A stretch of 64,000 bases of DNA from an uncultured Bacteroidota bacterium (GCA_902786595.1 CADADB010000001.1:286892-350891), one strand, 5' to 3'. Shown: positions 1 to 9,326, numbered from the stretch's first letter. Notes: a model not told the origin generated them from the sequence alone. Program-made: numbers and translations.

Positions 1-1
1 G

Positions 2-430
2 CTTTCCCTTACGGACGCGGAGAGAATTTATCAGACACAAACTGAAATGCCTGCCCCAAAAGAATTTTATAAAAGATTGATTACCCTTGCATACGAGGGT
101 GATAACGTGAAAGAATACCGTATTGACGATGATAATATGGAATACGTTTATCTATTCCAATACACGGATTATCCCAACCCAATGTATCGTTTTTTCAGCG
201 GCAACTACACCGATTTGTTTATGCCATTCACGTTTAGCTACAGCCGTAACCTGCCGTCTTCAGCAGATATTCAGTATTACCACGAATGGGCTGGCTCAAC
301 AGATGTTCTTAACTACCATAATGAATACCATTATCAATTGGACGAAGACGGGTATGTCACAGATTCCCAATACATTGGAAACGAAGAAAACGGGATTGTT
401 GTGACCTGCCGGTACGAGTATGTAAAGTGA
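2..430 (+). CDS. C-terminal part of an unrecognised protein (5' end outside window)
   Basis: The frame is open from the first bases of the window to the stop at 428-430, so the true start lies upstream; the Met at 47 is probably internal. The visible 142 residues are rich in Tyr and Asp and look like alternating beta strands, ending in a run of short strands (VVTCRYEYVK). That pattern resembles the C-termini of exported Bacteroidetes beta-sandwich lipoproteins, but no family is certain. It converges with the esterase gene on the other strand, 15 bp away. Coding status is well supported; function is unknown. Confidence 0.6.
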   Translation, partial: LSLTDAERIYQTQTEMPAPKEFYKRLITLAYEGDNVKEYRIDDDNMEYVYLFQYTDYPNPMYRFFSGNYTDLFMPFTFSYSRNLPSSADIQYYHEWAGSTDVLNYHNEYHYQLDEDGYVTDSQYIGNEENGIVVTCRYEYVK

Positions 431-445
431 GAAACATGTTTTCCG

Positions 446-1564
446 CTACCGTTCCAGCACCACCTTTGTCACCGCGCCGTCGCCCGCTTGCACGAAATAA
501 ACGCCACCGGGACAACGGGCGAGATCGATTTGTGCGGTCTGTAGGGGCGAATAATTATTCGCCCCTACCACCACGTCTATCATCTTTCCATACACATCGT
601 AAACGCGGATCTCAGGATTTGACAATGGAGAATCCGAGGTTTGGATGTGAAGAATACCGTTTGTGGGGTTCGGCCAAACCTGAAGCTGTCCGGTCTTGCG
701 GTCGGGGATGCCGGAAGGAGTGCTGTGACCCGTAAAGAACTCGTAGATAATGTTCTTGTAGTCAACATCGTATTGGTTGACATTGTCGTACCACGTATGG
801 TTCCCGCCCACCACTTTCAGGTGCTGCAGGTCGGTGCCACAGTTATAGGTGTAGCGGATGAAACGCAAGCCGTCGTTCTTAAGGTCAGGGAGCGTATCGA
901 TGGCAGGTTCGCCGGAGCAGCCGTTGGCATTCTGCCAATAGTCCATGATGGCATCCACCCCGAGACCGAGGTTCGAGCCAAAAGCGGTGGAGCTCCCGTT
1001 GTAACCCACCACAGGATCGCTGGTGCCGTGGATGTGGAGCATCCGCACAGGTGCCACAGGGGTTAAAGAGGCCTGTTCATAGTAGATCAGACCACTTACA
1101 GGTGCGCACGCGGTGATACGGTCTCCATGCTCGATGGCCATACGATGGGTCATAAAGCCGCCCATGGAGAATCCGGTGAAGAAGACGCTGTCGGGGTCGA
1201 GCTGGTACTGAACCGTCAGCGAGTCAAGGAGGGCCATCAAGAATCCCGCGTCGTCAACATTACTGTTTGTCATCCCCACATTCCACATGTTGCCCATGCC
1301 TAAATTGCGGGCCTGTGGCACTACGATTGCCCACCCGAACTCTTCGGCTATCTGTCCGAAATTGAGTTCCTGATTATAGTTCGTAATGTTGTCTCCCAAA
1401 CCATGCAAGAAGAACAATACGGGAAGTGTGCCCTCGTGGTTGGCTGGAATGCGCACGAGATAGTCACGCTGCACGCCCTGCCAGGTGAAATGCTGGATTT
1501 GGGCGGAAATGTTTCCAAACAGGAAAAGCGCCAGTAAGAGACAAAGAGATTGGATCTTTTTCAT
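446..1564 (-). CDS. Secreted alpha/beta-hydrolase esterase with T9SS sorting domain
   Basis: About 372 residues. The start at 1564 puts a signal peptide (MKKIQSLCLLLALFLFGNIS) at the N-terminus; the frame extends further upstream but without export logic. The body resembles the PHB-depolymerase / feruloyl-esterase-like (LpqC) family: oxyanion segment FFLHGLGDN near residue 51, nucleophile motif GFSMGG with Ser near 132, Asp in HGTSDPV near 182 and His in GGNHTW near 255. From about residue 292 a type A T9SS sorting domain follows (LQVWPNPTNG...), so the enzyme is likely exported and surface-anchored or released. The peptide VGANNYSPL at about 332-340, inside the sorting domain, is encoded by a perfect 28-bp palindrome (541-568). 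The substrate, perhaps an ester of plant polysaccharide, is inferred. Confidence 0.85.
   Translation of the reverse strand: MKKIQSLCLLLALFLFGNISAQIQHFTWQGVQRDYLVRIPANHEGTLPVLFFLHGLGDNITNYNQELNFGQIAEEFGWAIVVPQARNLGMGNMWNVGMTNSNVDDAGFLMALLDSLTVQYQLDPDSVFFTGFSMGGFMTHRMAIEHGDRITACAPVSGLIYYEQASLTPVAPVRMLHIHGTSDPVVGYNGSSTAFGSNLGLGVDAIMDYWQNANGCSGEPAIDTLPDLKNDGLRFIRYTYNCGTDLQHLKVVGGNHTWYDNVNQYDVDYKNIIYEFFTGHSTPSGIPDRKTGQLQVWPNPTNGILHIQTSDSPLSNPEIRVYDVYGKMIDVVVGANNYSPLQTAQIDLARCPGGVYFVQAGDGAVTKVVLER
541..568. repeat. 28-bp perfect palindrome inside the esterase gene
   Basis: Two 14-nt arms, GTAGGGGCGAATAA and its exact reverse complement, with no spacer. It lies in the frame that reads VGANNYSPL on either strand; the other frames carry TAG or TAA. 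The same element is found at 31534-31561 (one change) and 51989-52016 (identical). Confidence 0.95.
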
Positions 1565-1634
1565 CGTCAGGGGATTATGTTGAAGATTGATTGGAGACAT
1601 GGGGTATGACGTAGAGACGTGCCATGGCGCGTCT

Positions 1635-1940
1635 CTACAGGTCCTTGTCCGTAATTTCCTCAGCATTCAGCACGAAGGCGCGCAAGCCCTGCTGTTCGGC
1701 GGAAACGTCCAGTTCGTGGATGTCGTGGAGCAACGGCTTCACCTTCTCGTCCGGCACGAAGGCCAGCACAGCGGAGTTCAACGTCGGCCAGGCGTGGGTG
1801 CCGTAGTGCGGCTCCCCGTCGTGGCTGCCGCGACCCTGCACCTCGTTCCAGAAGGTGAACCCGCGGATTTCGTTCTTGTCTAAAATTTCCATGACCTCAT
1901 CGTAGAAGGCCTGATATAAGGATATGAATACTGCTTTCAT
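1635..1940 (-). CDS. Small P-II-like protein at the end of the RND efflux operon
   Basis: 101 residues, beginning MKAVFISLYQ and containing the conserved stretch GRGSHDGEPHYGTHAWPTLNSA. It matches a small protein often found next to RND pump genes in Bacteroidales, with a beta-alpha-beta (P-II / GlnB-like ferredoxin fold) pattern and a His/Asp/Glu-rich middle. No enzymatic motif is visible; a sensory or metal-binding accessory role for the pump is inference. It lies 60 bp downstream of the pump stop codon, on the same strand, with a short direct repeat (GCTAATAGCC twice, 1975-1998) in the gap. The family match is from memory and not precise. Confidence 0.7.
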   Translation of the reverse strand: MKAVFISLYQAFYDEVMEILDKNEIRGFTFWNEVQGRGSHDGEPHYGTHAWPTLNSAVLAFVPDEKVKPLLHDIHELDVSAEQQGLRAFVLNAEEITDKDL

Positions 1941-1974
1941 TTTTCGTATCTATTTGTTTAATTGTTTCTGCCTA

Positions 1975-1998
1975 GCTAATAGCCAAAAGCTAATAGCC
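1975..1998. repeat. Short direct repeat between pump and P-II-like gene
   Basis: GCTAATAGCC occurs at 1975-1984 and 1989-1998, separated by AAAA. Related AGC/TTTT words recur at 16829-16885. Probably a slippage-type intergenic repeat. Confidence 0.7.
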
Positions 1999-2000
1999 AA

Positions 2001-5000
2001 TTACACCTCGTTGACACCTAATGCTTTGTTGCGTTCGCGGCGGGCACGGCGGCGGGCGGCGCCACGGGCGTTCCACTCGGCGAACTTACTATAGATGATC
2101 GGGATGAGGATAAGCGTCACCATGGTGGAGAAGGTCAGACCCCAGGCCACGACCATACCCATGGAGTTCCACATCTCGGCGCCCTCGCCCTTGTCAACGG
2201 CCAACGGGATCATACCGAGCACCGTGGTCAGCGTGGTCATCAAGATCGGGCGCAGACGGGAACGACCGCCGGCGACGACAGCGTCCTTGATGGTCATGCC
2301 GCGTTCAACACACAAACTGGTGTAGTCGATGAGCACGATACCGTTCTTCACCACAATACCGATCAACATCATCAAGCCGATCAACGCCATGATACCCAAC
2401 GCCGTGCGCGTCACGGCCAAGCCGATCAACACGCCGGTGAGGGCGAAGAGGATGGAGAGCATGATGACGAACGGGTAGGTGAACGACTCGAACTGGGCGG
2501 CCATCACCACATAGACGAGGATGATAATCAGCGCCATCAGCATAAACATGTCGCCGAAAGCATCCTGCTGGTCTTCCCACGTACCGCCGATCTTGTAGTC
2601 CAACGTGGCGGGGACGTCCATCTGGTCGAGCTCGTGTTGCGCGGAAGCTACCAGCTCACTCAACGCGGCGCCCTTGGCCACCACACAGGAGACTTTGACC
2701 ATACGTTCACGGTCCTTACGGACGATGGTCGGCGGGGTGAAGGTTTCCTCCACCGTGGCCACGTCACCCACACGGATGCCTTTGCCCATGTTATTGTACA
2801 TCAAGATGTTCTCGATAGCGTGGATGTCGTTACGGAACTCGGGCGCATAACGCACGCGGATGTTGTATTCGTCACCGTCCTCGCGGAACTGCGATGCCGT
2901 GTAGCCATTAAAGCGGTTGCGCACGTAACCGGCCGCCGTCGTGGAGTTGAGCCCGTTCTCGGCCAACTTCTGACGGTCGAAGACGACCTCCAATTCGGGA
3001 GTGTATTCGTCACGGCTGATCACCACCTCGGAACAGCCCTCCACCTGCCGCATACGGGCAGCAAGGTCGGCGGCGAACTGGTCAGTGGTATTGAAGTCGT
3101 AACAGTAGAGCTCAATATCGACGGTCGATTGTCCGCCCATATTACCTTGACCGGTGCTGACCGTGGAGGAGACGATTTCGATGTGCTGCCGCAACAGTTC
3201 GCGGATGCCATCGGAAATCTCCGTGATGAACTTGTCACGCTCGGTCTTCTTCACCAAACGGATGTTGAAGGAGAGCAGGTGTGTGCCGTTATCCCGCATC
3301 AAACTGAAGGTGTTGTCCTCGTCGGGCATACCCACGGAGTAGTTGATGGTCTTGATTTCGTTCGGATACTTCTCCCGGATCTCCTTCACGATCTGGTCGC
3401 CCAACGCCTTGGTGGTCTCCACACGGGTGCCCTGCGGCAGCTTCACGGTGACACTCAAACGGGCGTTATCCTGTGTCGGGAAGAACTCGGTGGGAATCAC
3501 TAGCAGCAATGAAAGGCTGGCCAGGAAGATGATGGAGGCGAAACCGACGACGGTCTTCCGGTGGTTGACACACCAGCGGAGCACCTTGGCGTAACCTTCG
3601 TCCAAACGGATGAGGAATCGCTCGATAGGACCATACACTTTGGCGAACCATTTGCTCTTTTTCGGATTCTTCTTCAGCAAAAGGGAGCAGAGCATCGGGG
3701 TCAGTGTCATAGCGGCCGCCAAGGAGACGGCAATCACGATGGTGACAATCCAGCCCAACTGTTTGAAGAGCACGCCGGCCATACCGGTAAGGAAGGTCAG
3801 CGGCAAGAACACGGCGATAATCACCAAGGTGGAAGCGATAATGGAGAGGGACACCTCACTGGTGGCGAACACGGCCGCCGCCTTGGGCTTCGACCCTCGC
3901 TCGATATGCGTGGTGATGTTCTCCAACACCACGATGGAGTCATCGACTACCAGACCGATAGCGATGGATATAGATGACAACGAAATGATATTCAGTGTAT
4001 TGCCCGTAGCCAGCAAGTAGATGAACGCCGCTATCAAGGAGACGGGCACCACAAGGGCGATGATGATGGTGGCGCGCCATCTTCCCAAGAAGAAGAGCAC
4101 CACAATGACCACCAACAGCAAGATGATGAGGATGGTCTCTTCCAAACTGTCGATAGTGTTGGTGATGTTGTCGGAGTTATCGACCAGCACGTCCAATTTC
4201 ACATCGGCAGGCAGGGAACGTTGAATGTCAGGCAGTTCCTTCAACACTTTCTTACAGATCTGCACCGTATTGGCGCCAGTCTGCTTTTGGATGATGACCA
4301 TGGCGCCGCGTTCACCGTCGGTGTAGGACTCCTGCATACGTTCCTGCAGGGTGTCGCGCACCACAGCTACGTCCCTCAGATAGACGTTTTTGTTGGCGTA
4401 GCTGCCAACCACCACGTCTTCCATCTCATCCGCGCTGTTGAACTCGCCATCCACGCGCATGGAGTAGGTCTTGGAACCTACGTCCATGATACCGAGGGAA
4501 ACGTTGCGGTTCTCCGCACCGAGGATCTGGGCGATAGTCTCGATGGTGAGGTTGTAACTCTCCAACTTGTAGGGGTCGCAATAGACCTGGATTTCGCGTT
4601 GCGGGGCGCCGGCGATGGAGACTGCACCCACACCGCTGACACGTGACAACGGGGAGGAAACCTTGTCGTCCAATATCTTGTACAACGCCTGCGTGCTCTG
4701 TCCCGACTGCACCGACAGCATCATAATCGGCATGTCATCGGCGCTGAACTTGAACAAGTAGGGCTGGTTGGCGCCGTCGGGCAACGCCGACTTCACCATA
4801 TCTAACTTGTCGCGCACGTCGTTGGTTTTCTGCTCAATATCCACACCGTATTCAAACTCCAGATAGACAATAGAGTAGTTCTCTTTGGAGTTGGAAGTGA
4901 TGTGCTTGAGGTCGCTCAAGGTGTTGAGCACGTTCTCGATGGGTTTGGACACGTTGTCCTCGATGTCTTCCGCGCTGGCGCCGCCATAGACGGTGAGTAC

Positions 5001-5138
5001 CATAATGGTGTTGCTGTCCATGTGGGGGAAGAGGTCCACCGGCAGCTTAGCCAGGGAGAAGATGCCGATGATGATGACGGCAATGTATATCAACCCTGTC
5101 ATGATGGGTCTCGCGACCGCTTTCTGGTATAAACTCAT
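2001..5138 (-). CDS. RND efflux pump inner-membrane transporter (AcrB/MexB type)
   Basis: 1045 residues, the usual length of the family. This is the proton-driven inner-membrane trimer of a tripartite efflux system that moves drugs, bile-type detergents or other amphiphiles out through a TolC channel. TM1 is at about residues 11-30 (GLIYIAVIIIGIFSLAKLPV), followed by the porter domain. The paired acidic residues of the TM4 proton relay are Asp399-Asp400 (IGLVVDDSIVVLENI), and the relay Lys in TM10 is Lys931 (GIVVKNGIVLIDY). The second porter domain and the C-terminal TM bundle are complete, with a basic tail. It is third after tolC and adaptor, but separated from the adaptor by an unrelated T9SS gene. 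Substrate unknown; the hydrophobe/amphiphile class is favoured over metal pumps. Confidence 0.93.
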   Translation of the reverse strand: MSLYQKAVARPIMTGLIYIAVIIIGIFSLAKLPVDLFPHMDSNTIMVLTVYGGASAEDIEDNVSKPIENVLNTLSDLKHITSNSKENYSIVYLEFEYGVDIEQKTNDVRDKLDMVKSALPDGANQPYLFKFSADDMPIMMLSVQSGQSTQALYKILDDKVSSPLSRVSGVGAVSIAGAPQREIQVYCDPYKLESYNLTIETIAQILGAENRNVSLGIMDVGSKTYSMRVDGEFNSADEMEDVVVGSYANKNVYLRDVAVVRDTLQERMQESYTDGERGAMVIIQKQTGANTVQICKKVLKELPDIQRSLPADVKLDVLVDNSDNITNTIDSLEETILIILLLVVIVVLFFLGRWRATIIIALVVPVSLIAAFIYLLATGNTLNIISLSSISIAIGLVVDDSIVVLENITTHIERGSKPKAAAVFATSEVSLSIIASTLVIIAVFLPLTFLTGMAGVLFKQLGWIVTIVIAVSLAAAMTLTPMLCSLLLKKNPKKSKWFAKVYGPIERFLIRLDEGYAKVLRWCVNHRKTVVGFASIIFLASLSLLLVIPTEFFPTQDNARLSVTVKLPQGTRVETTKALGDQIVKEIREKYPNEIKTINYSVGMPDEDNTFSLMRDNGTHLLSFNIRLVKKTERDKFITEISDGIRELLRQHIEIVSSTVSTGQGNMGGQSTVDIELYCYDFNTTDQFAADLAARMRQVEGCSEVVISRDEYTPELEVVFDRQKLAENGLNSTTAAGYVRNRFNGYTASQFREDGDEYNIRVRYAPEFRNDIHAIENILMYNNMGKGIRVGDVATVEETFTPPTIVRKDRERMVKVSCVVAKGAALSELVASAQHELDQMDVPATLDYKIGGTWEDQQDAFGDMFMLMALIIILVYVVMAAQFESFTYPFVIMLSILFALTGVLIGLAVTRTALGIMALIGLMMLIGIVVKNGIVLIDYTSLCVERGMTIKDAVVAGGRSRLRPILMTTLTTVLGMIPLAVDKGEGAEMWNSMGMVVAWGLTFSTMVTLILIPIIYSKFAEWNARGAARRRARRERNKALGVNEV

Positions 5139-5218
5139 ATTTCTTATTGTTAAATTATCAACTTATGAAATACATTCATGAAAACAAAAGATAGTAAGAT
5201 AGAATTATTTTACATTTG

Positions 5219-6502
5219 TTATTTGACGATTTTGCCTGAAATCACATTCTCCTTTGAAAACACTTTCAGAAGATATAATCCTTTTTTCCATGAATCAGAG
5301 GAAATGCTCGTTTCTGTCTGTTTTGAGAACTCCTCATTATATATCATTTTTCCTTGGATATCGTATATTTCAATCCTATCAAATGATGATTCATATTTTA
5401 TCCGGAATCTGTCTGATACAGGTTGTGGATAGATTTGAAGTCTCGGTGCCTCTCTATTCATAATATCTGCGCCGAAAAAGGAGGCTCCTTTGTATCGATA
5501 GATATCAGAAGGCGTAATGATAAAAAAAACGGTGTCCTCTTCACAAGCCGTCAAATCACAAACATAATATCCGTAATCGTCTTCCAAGTTATAATAATGG
5601 CGACCATAGTCAGAGGAAGTGGAGATAGGATGAAACTCTTGACCATACCGTGCCACAGCCATCTGGAAACCGCTACGCAAACATTTACTCATAGATTGAA
5701 GGCTAAATTCACTTTCCGACATGACAGATGTGTTAAAGGTTTCAAAGGATGCAAAATCGTTCTCTGTGAAAAGCATGTGGTCCCCATAAACGTACCCTTT
5801 CCCTTCTTCAAAGAAAAAACACTGGTCGATAATCCATGGCATGTGCGGGGGCTTGTCCCCATAGTTGGCTTGTGGAATTATCGTCATCCAAGAGATTCCG
5901 CAATCAGAAGATTTATAAATAGTGGGAAATATAAAGGCGGCATAATCGTAGGAGTATTTTGGCAGAGCATATATAATGTGGTCATTAACAACAGAGTAAT
6001 CGGTTATACCTTTTCCGGCAAAAACATCTTCCCAAGTATACCCACCGTCAGAAGATTTATAAACGTCACCGCTAGAAAGAGCAAATATGGTGTCTGAATT
6101 GACAAATTGAATATTCGAATACGTACGGCTACTGTCCATGCATATCCATGATTCCCCACCGTCAAAAGTGCGGTAAATACCTGGCTTTGAGGTGATGTTC
6201 ATACTCCAATAGGAGTTTCTTCTTGGAGTACACGAGGCAAATCCATTCATTTCATCCCAAAACCAGATTCCATAAAATCGGGAAGATTCTGCGCTGTCAT
6301 AGGTAAAGATGGTTACCCAAGAATCACCATTGTCCATGGATTTGTAGATTCCTTCACTTCCAGAAAGATAGACAACTCCTTGTTTCGGATGTGAGATTCC
6401 TCTGAACATGTCTTGGGGAACACTGGGCAATTGCTCATTCTGCGCACAAAGGTGGAACCCCATCGCACATAAAATGGAGAAAATTAACGACAGCCTTGTC
6501 AT
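5219..6502 (-). CDS. Secreted BNR/sortilin-like beta-propeller protein with T9SS sorting domain, inside the efflux operon
   Basis: The start at 6502 gives the signal peptide MTRLSLIFSILCAMGFHLCA; an earlier ATG at 6532 would add ten residues before it. Repeated units of the kind GVYLSGSEGIYKSMDNGDSW, GIYRTFDGGESW, DVYKSSDGGYTW and TIYKSSDCGISW are Asp-box (BNR / Vps10 / YCF48-like) blades of a beta-propeller. The last 75 or so residues (LQIYPQPVSDRF..., YDIQGKMIYNEEF, GLYLLKVFSKENVISGKIVK) form a type A T9SS sorting domain. It begins 46 bp after the adaptor gene and ends 80 bp before the pump gene, all on one strand, and is clearly more AT-rich than both. That placement suggests insertion into an existing efflux operon. 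No catalytic function is evident. Confidence 0.85.
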   Translation of the reverse strand: MTRLSLIFSILCAMGFHLCAQNEQLPSVPQDMFRGISHPKQGVVYLSGSEGIYKSMDNGDSWVTIFTYDSAESSRFYGIWFWDEMNGFASCTPRRNSYWSMNITSKPGIYRTFDGGESWICMDSSRTYSNIQFVNSDTIFALSSGDVYKSSDGGYTWEDVFAGKGITDYSVVNDHIIYALPKYSYDYAAFIFPTIYKSSDCGISWMTIIPQANYGDKPPHMPWIIDQCFFFEEGKGYVYGDHMLFTENDFASFETFNTSVMSESEFSLQSMSKCLRSGFQMAVARYGQEFHPISTSSDYGRHYYNLEDDYGYYVCDLTACEEDTVFFIITPSDIYRYKGASFFGADIMNREAPRLQIYPQPVSDRFRIKYESSFDRIEIYDIQGKMIYNEEFSKQTETSISSDSWKKGLYLLKVFSKENVISGKIVK

Positions 6503-6548
6503 GATGGACTTTATGAACAAGTCAGTGTACATTATTTTGAATTCTCAA

Positions 6549-7562
6549 TTATTTCGCAACATTGACTTCCAACCCGTCTTTCAGACGTGCGAGACCCGTG
6601 GTGGCCACCATGTCGCCGTCCTGGACGTTGCCGGAGAGCAACTCGTAGGATTTGCCAAGGTGACGACCGACCTCCACTTGGTTGAAGGAAACCTTGCCGT
6701 CTTTATAGACATAGACGTAGCGGTTGCCGGAGCCCTGCTGGCGGAAAATGGCTTCGTCGGGCACCACCACGTGCTTCTGCGTGCCGAAGTTGATGGTCAC
6801 GCGGGCGTACATGCCTGGGCGCACGCGACTGTCGGTGTTGGCCAACTGCACCTCCACGGGGAAGGTGTGCGTGGCACCGTCCATCGTCGGGTAAATCAGA
6901 CTGATTTTGCCCTTGAACTCCTCTTCACCGTAAGCGTCCACCTTGATACTCACCGGCGTGCCGACCTTCACCTGCTTGAACAGGGTTTCGGAGAGGTTGA
7001 TCTTCATCTTCACGGGGGTGATTTGCTGTACCGTTACCACGGGCAGACCACCGAAGAGGTCGCCACTGTCGTAGTTGCGGGCACTGATAACTCCCGAAAT
7101 AGGACTGATTAACTGCGTGTTCTCCAACAGGTTGTCGTATGTGGTCTGCGCCACATCAAGCTGGGTCTTCATAGCATCCCAGTCGGACTTGGAGCATCCG
7201 CCGACCTTGTAGAGCTCGTCGATGCGCTTGAAGCTGGCTTTAAGGTTGTCGAGCTGCGATTTCGATTGTCTCAGACTGTTTTCGTTCATCTGGACGAGGA
7301 CTTTTCCTTTGGCCACACGGTCGCCGACTTCAACGTAGATTTTGTCGATACGGCCGCCGGTGAGCGGGGCAATGTTATTCACGGCATTGGCCTCCACGAT
7401 AGCGGTATATTCGAAAGTCTGGTCCACATCCTCCACATGCACTTCCTGCGTGCGGATGGTCATCGTCTGTCCGCCGGCAGTGACGGCCTCTTTTTTCTTG
7501 CAACCACCCATCACTAACAAGGTGATTGCCAATAAAATGGTTACGTTCGCGATTCTTTTCAT
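6549..7562 (-). CDS. RND efflux periplasmic adaptor (membrane fusion protein)
   Basis: 337 residues. A lipoprotein-type signal (ILLAITLLVMGGCKKK) places it at the inner membrane with a lipidated Cys near residue 20. Next come a biotinyl-lipoyl-like strand (NNIAPLTGGRIDKIYVEVGDRVAKGKVLVQ), an alpha-helical hairpin (about 92-135) that docks onto TolC, the return lipoyl half (ISPISGVISARNYDSGDLF), a beta-barrel and a membrane-proximal domain. It links the pump at 2001-5138 to the TolC-like protein at 7675-8994. The order TolC, adaptor, pump is compatible with one transcript from the promoter near 9075. Confidence 0.93.
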   Translation of the reverse strand: MKRIANVTILLAITLLVMGGCKKKEAVTAGGQTMTIRTQEVHVEDVDQTFEYTAIVEANAVNNIAPLTGGRIDKIYVEVGDRVAKGKVLVQMNENSLRQSKSQLDNLKASFKRIDELYKVGGCSKSDWDAMKTQLDVAQTTYDNLLENTQLISPISGVISARNYDSGDLFGGLPVVTVQQITPVKMKINLSETLFKQVKVGTPVSIKVDAYGEEEFKGKISLIYPTMDGATHTFPVEVQLANTDSRVRPGMYARVTINFGTQKHVVVPDEAIFRQQGSGNRYVYVYKDGKVSFNQVEVGRHLGKSYELLSGNVQDGDMVATTGLARLKDGLEVNVAK

Positions 7563-7674
7563 ATTTGATGCCTTTTTTTCTCAATTGTTCTACCGAGCTC
7601 TTGCCCCTGCGGGGCTGCTCAATGAATATCTTTTCTTTTTTATTGGGGTTTTTCGTTTAATTGCTAATTACTCA

Positions 7675-8994
7675 TTACTCATTCCCTAGCGTTGCATCCA
7701 AGTTCGCTTTTGCCACGAGATAGTTGAAGATGGCCTGGCAATAGGTGAGCTGGGTGGTGGTTAGAGTGAGTTCGGCGGTGTTGAGGTCGAGCCAGGTGTT
7801 CATGCCGACTTCGTATTGTTTTTGGGCAATATCGTAAGCTTTCTGCGCCTGCCGCATGGTCTCGCTGTCGGCGGCAATGTCCTCAATGGCCTGTTGCATA
7901 TCGTTCAGGTAGCTCTGCACGCCGAGACGGAGGTTTCGCTCCACGTCCGCACGTTGGTCACGCATGTTCGCGATGTTCATGTCCGCCTGTTTTAGCTTGT
8001 AATGGGTTGAAGCCCAACCAACTATGGGTACTTGTAACGACAAGGCGACGTAAGAGTAGGGGTAGTTGGTGAACGTGCCGCCGTCGTCACCCATACCGGA
8101 ATATTGGAAAGCGCCGGCCAAGGCGAGCATTGGTAGAGAGGAACCGATGAGAATCTTCTTGGACTGCTCCAACTGGTCAATGCCGAGGTCCAACTGTCGC
8201 AACGCGGAGTTGTACATTAGTTGTACATCACTTTCGGAGGGCATTGTGGCTGCAAGCACACTCTGCTCATAATCAGACAGTTGTCCGTCGAAAATCACAG
8301 GTTCATTGACATCCATGCCGAGAAGCACTTTCAGGCGCATACCGGCCAATTTTACCGATTTGGCGGCGGAATTCACCTGCGGTCGCTGGTTCTGCAACGC
8401 CACGTCAGAACGCAATTTCTCGAATTCGGAGACTAAGCCTTGTTCGAAAGAGTTAGTAACTAGCTTGTTGCTTTCTTCCAGATGGGCGTAACTGCTCTGG
8501 AGGACGTCATACGACTGTTTGGCCAACAGATAGGTGTAGTAGGCCTGTTTCACCTGGTTGACCAGCTCAATCTTCGATGACCGCGCAGACTCCAGTGCCA
8601 TTTCGATGTCCATGGAGCTGAGTTTCAAGCTCGACCAAAGCGGGAAGGAGATTATCGGGAGACTCAAGTTTGCCCCGACAGAGTAGGTGTTGTCGCGACC
8701 CACCTTGATGTTCATCGTCTGTCCACCCATGTCCATTGACATCGTCTGCTTGAGCAGCGTGCGGTTATAGTTGGCCGCCACCGACACGTCGGGGAAGAGC
8801 GACACGATCTGCTCCTTCTTGTACTCCCGTTTGATATCGACAGAGCGGTCGGCGATGCGCATCGTCGGCGACTCGGAGAGGGCGATTTCGATGGCCTTGT
8901 CCAGATTCACATGGACGGAATCCTGCGCCTGCAACCTTGTAGCCAGTCCACACACCATCACTCCTGCCAACAAGTAAGCCAAACTTTTCTTCAT
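7675..8994 (-). CDS. TolC-family outer-membrane efflux channel
   Basis: About 439 residues. The ATG at 8994 (MKKSLAYLLAGVMVCGLATRLQAQ) starts a normal signal peptide; the ATG at 9003 adds only three residues. The protein shows the two pseudo-repeats of the family, each with long amphipathic helices (RSSKIELVNQVKQAYYTYLL... and RADVERNLRLGVQSYLNDMQ...) and a conserved end (YEVGMNTWLDLNTAELTL). It forms the trimeric outer-membrane duct of the efflux system and is the first gene of the operon, with a Bacteroidetes -7 box 80 bp upstream. Confidence 0.92.
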   Translation of the reverse strand: MKKSLAYLLAGVMVCGLATRLQAQDSVHVNLDKAIEIALSESPTMRIADRSVDIKREYKKEQIVSLFPDVSVAANYNRTLLKQTMSMDMGGQTMNIKVGRDNTYSVGANLSLPIISFPLWSSLKLSSMDIEMALESARSSKIELVNQVKQAYYTYLLAKQSYDVLQSSYAHLEESNKLVTNSFEQGLVSEFEKLRSDVALQNQRPQVNSAAKSVKLAGMRLKVLLGMDVNEPVIFDGQLSDYEQSVLAATMPSESDVQLMYNSALRQLDLGIDQLEQSKKILIGSSLPMLALAGAFQYSGMGDDGGTFTNYPYSYVALSLQVPIVGWASTHYKLKQADMNIANMRDQRADVERNLRLGVQSYLNDMQQAIEDIAADSETMRQAQKAYDIAQKQYEVGMNTWLDLNTAELTLTTTQLTYCQAIFNYLVAKANLDATLGNE

Positions 8995-9074
8995 TATCTG
9001 CATATTCTTTTCTTTAGTAATTTTCTATAACACAATAAATTAGGATAAACTTTTTACCTAATTTAAAACGGGTG

Positions 9075-9082
9075 CAAAAATA
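9075..9082 (-). promoter_or_regulatory. -7 box of the efflux operon
   Basis: Reads TATTTTTG followed by C on the minus strand, matching the Bacteroidetes TAnnTTTG box, 80 bp before the tolC-like start. Confidence 0.6.
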
Positions 9083-9237
9083 GTAAAAAAATGTTATGCT
9101 GTGTATTAATTACACACTTTTTTGATATGGTGTGAAATTTGCCTGAAACTTGGGCAGTGAGGAGTTGGTTTTCTTTGCCTAATATTATTGATAATGTTTT
9201 CATTTTATAGCATTTTTAATTGTTTCTGCCTATATAG

Positions 9238-9321
9238 TATGGAAAAAAAGGAAAATGTTACACCTAAAACAGAAGAAAAAATTTTTTTCGCTGGGGTGTA
9301 ACATTTCGGTTGTTTTCCATA
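9238..9321. repeat. Imperfect inverted repeat, 27-nt arms
   Basis: Left arm 9238-9264 and right arm 9295-9321 match at 23 of 27 positions when one is reverse-complemented (TATGGAAAA...AAATGTTACACC). The 30-nt loop holds A and T runs. The right arm recurs upstream of the next gene (11193). It could be a regulatory hairpin or a mobile-element remnant. Confidence 0.7.
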
Positions 9322-9326
9322 CTTGT
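9295..9326 (+). repeat. 32-bp direct repeat, copy 1
   Basis: Starts GGTGTAACATTTCGG and ends TTTTCCATACTTGT. It is identical to 11193-11224. This copy lies 211 bp upstream of the unknown gene at 9537. Confidence 0.9.

Noticed and set aside
5178-6097. Plus-strand frames opposite the beta-propeller gene
   Set aside because: The minus-strand protein has a signal peptide, Asp-box repeats and a sorting domain; the plus-strand frames have none.
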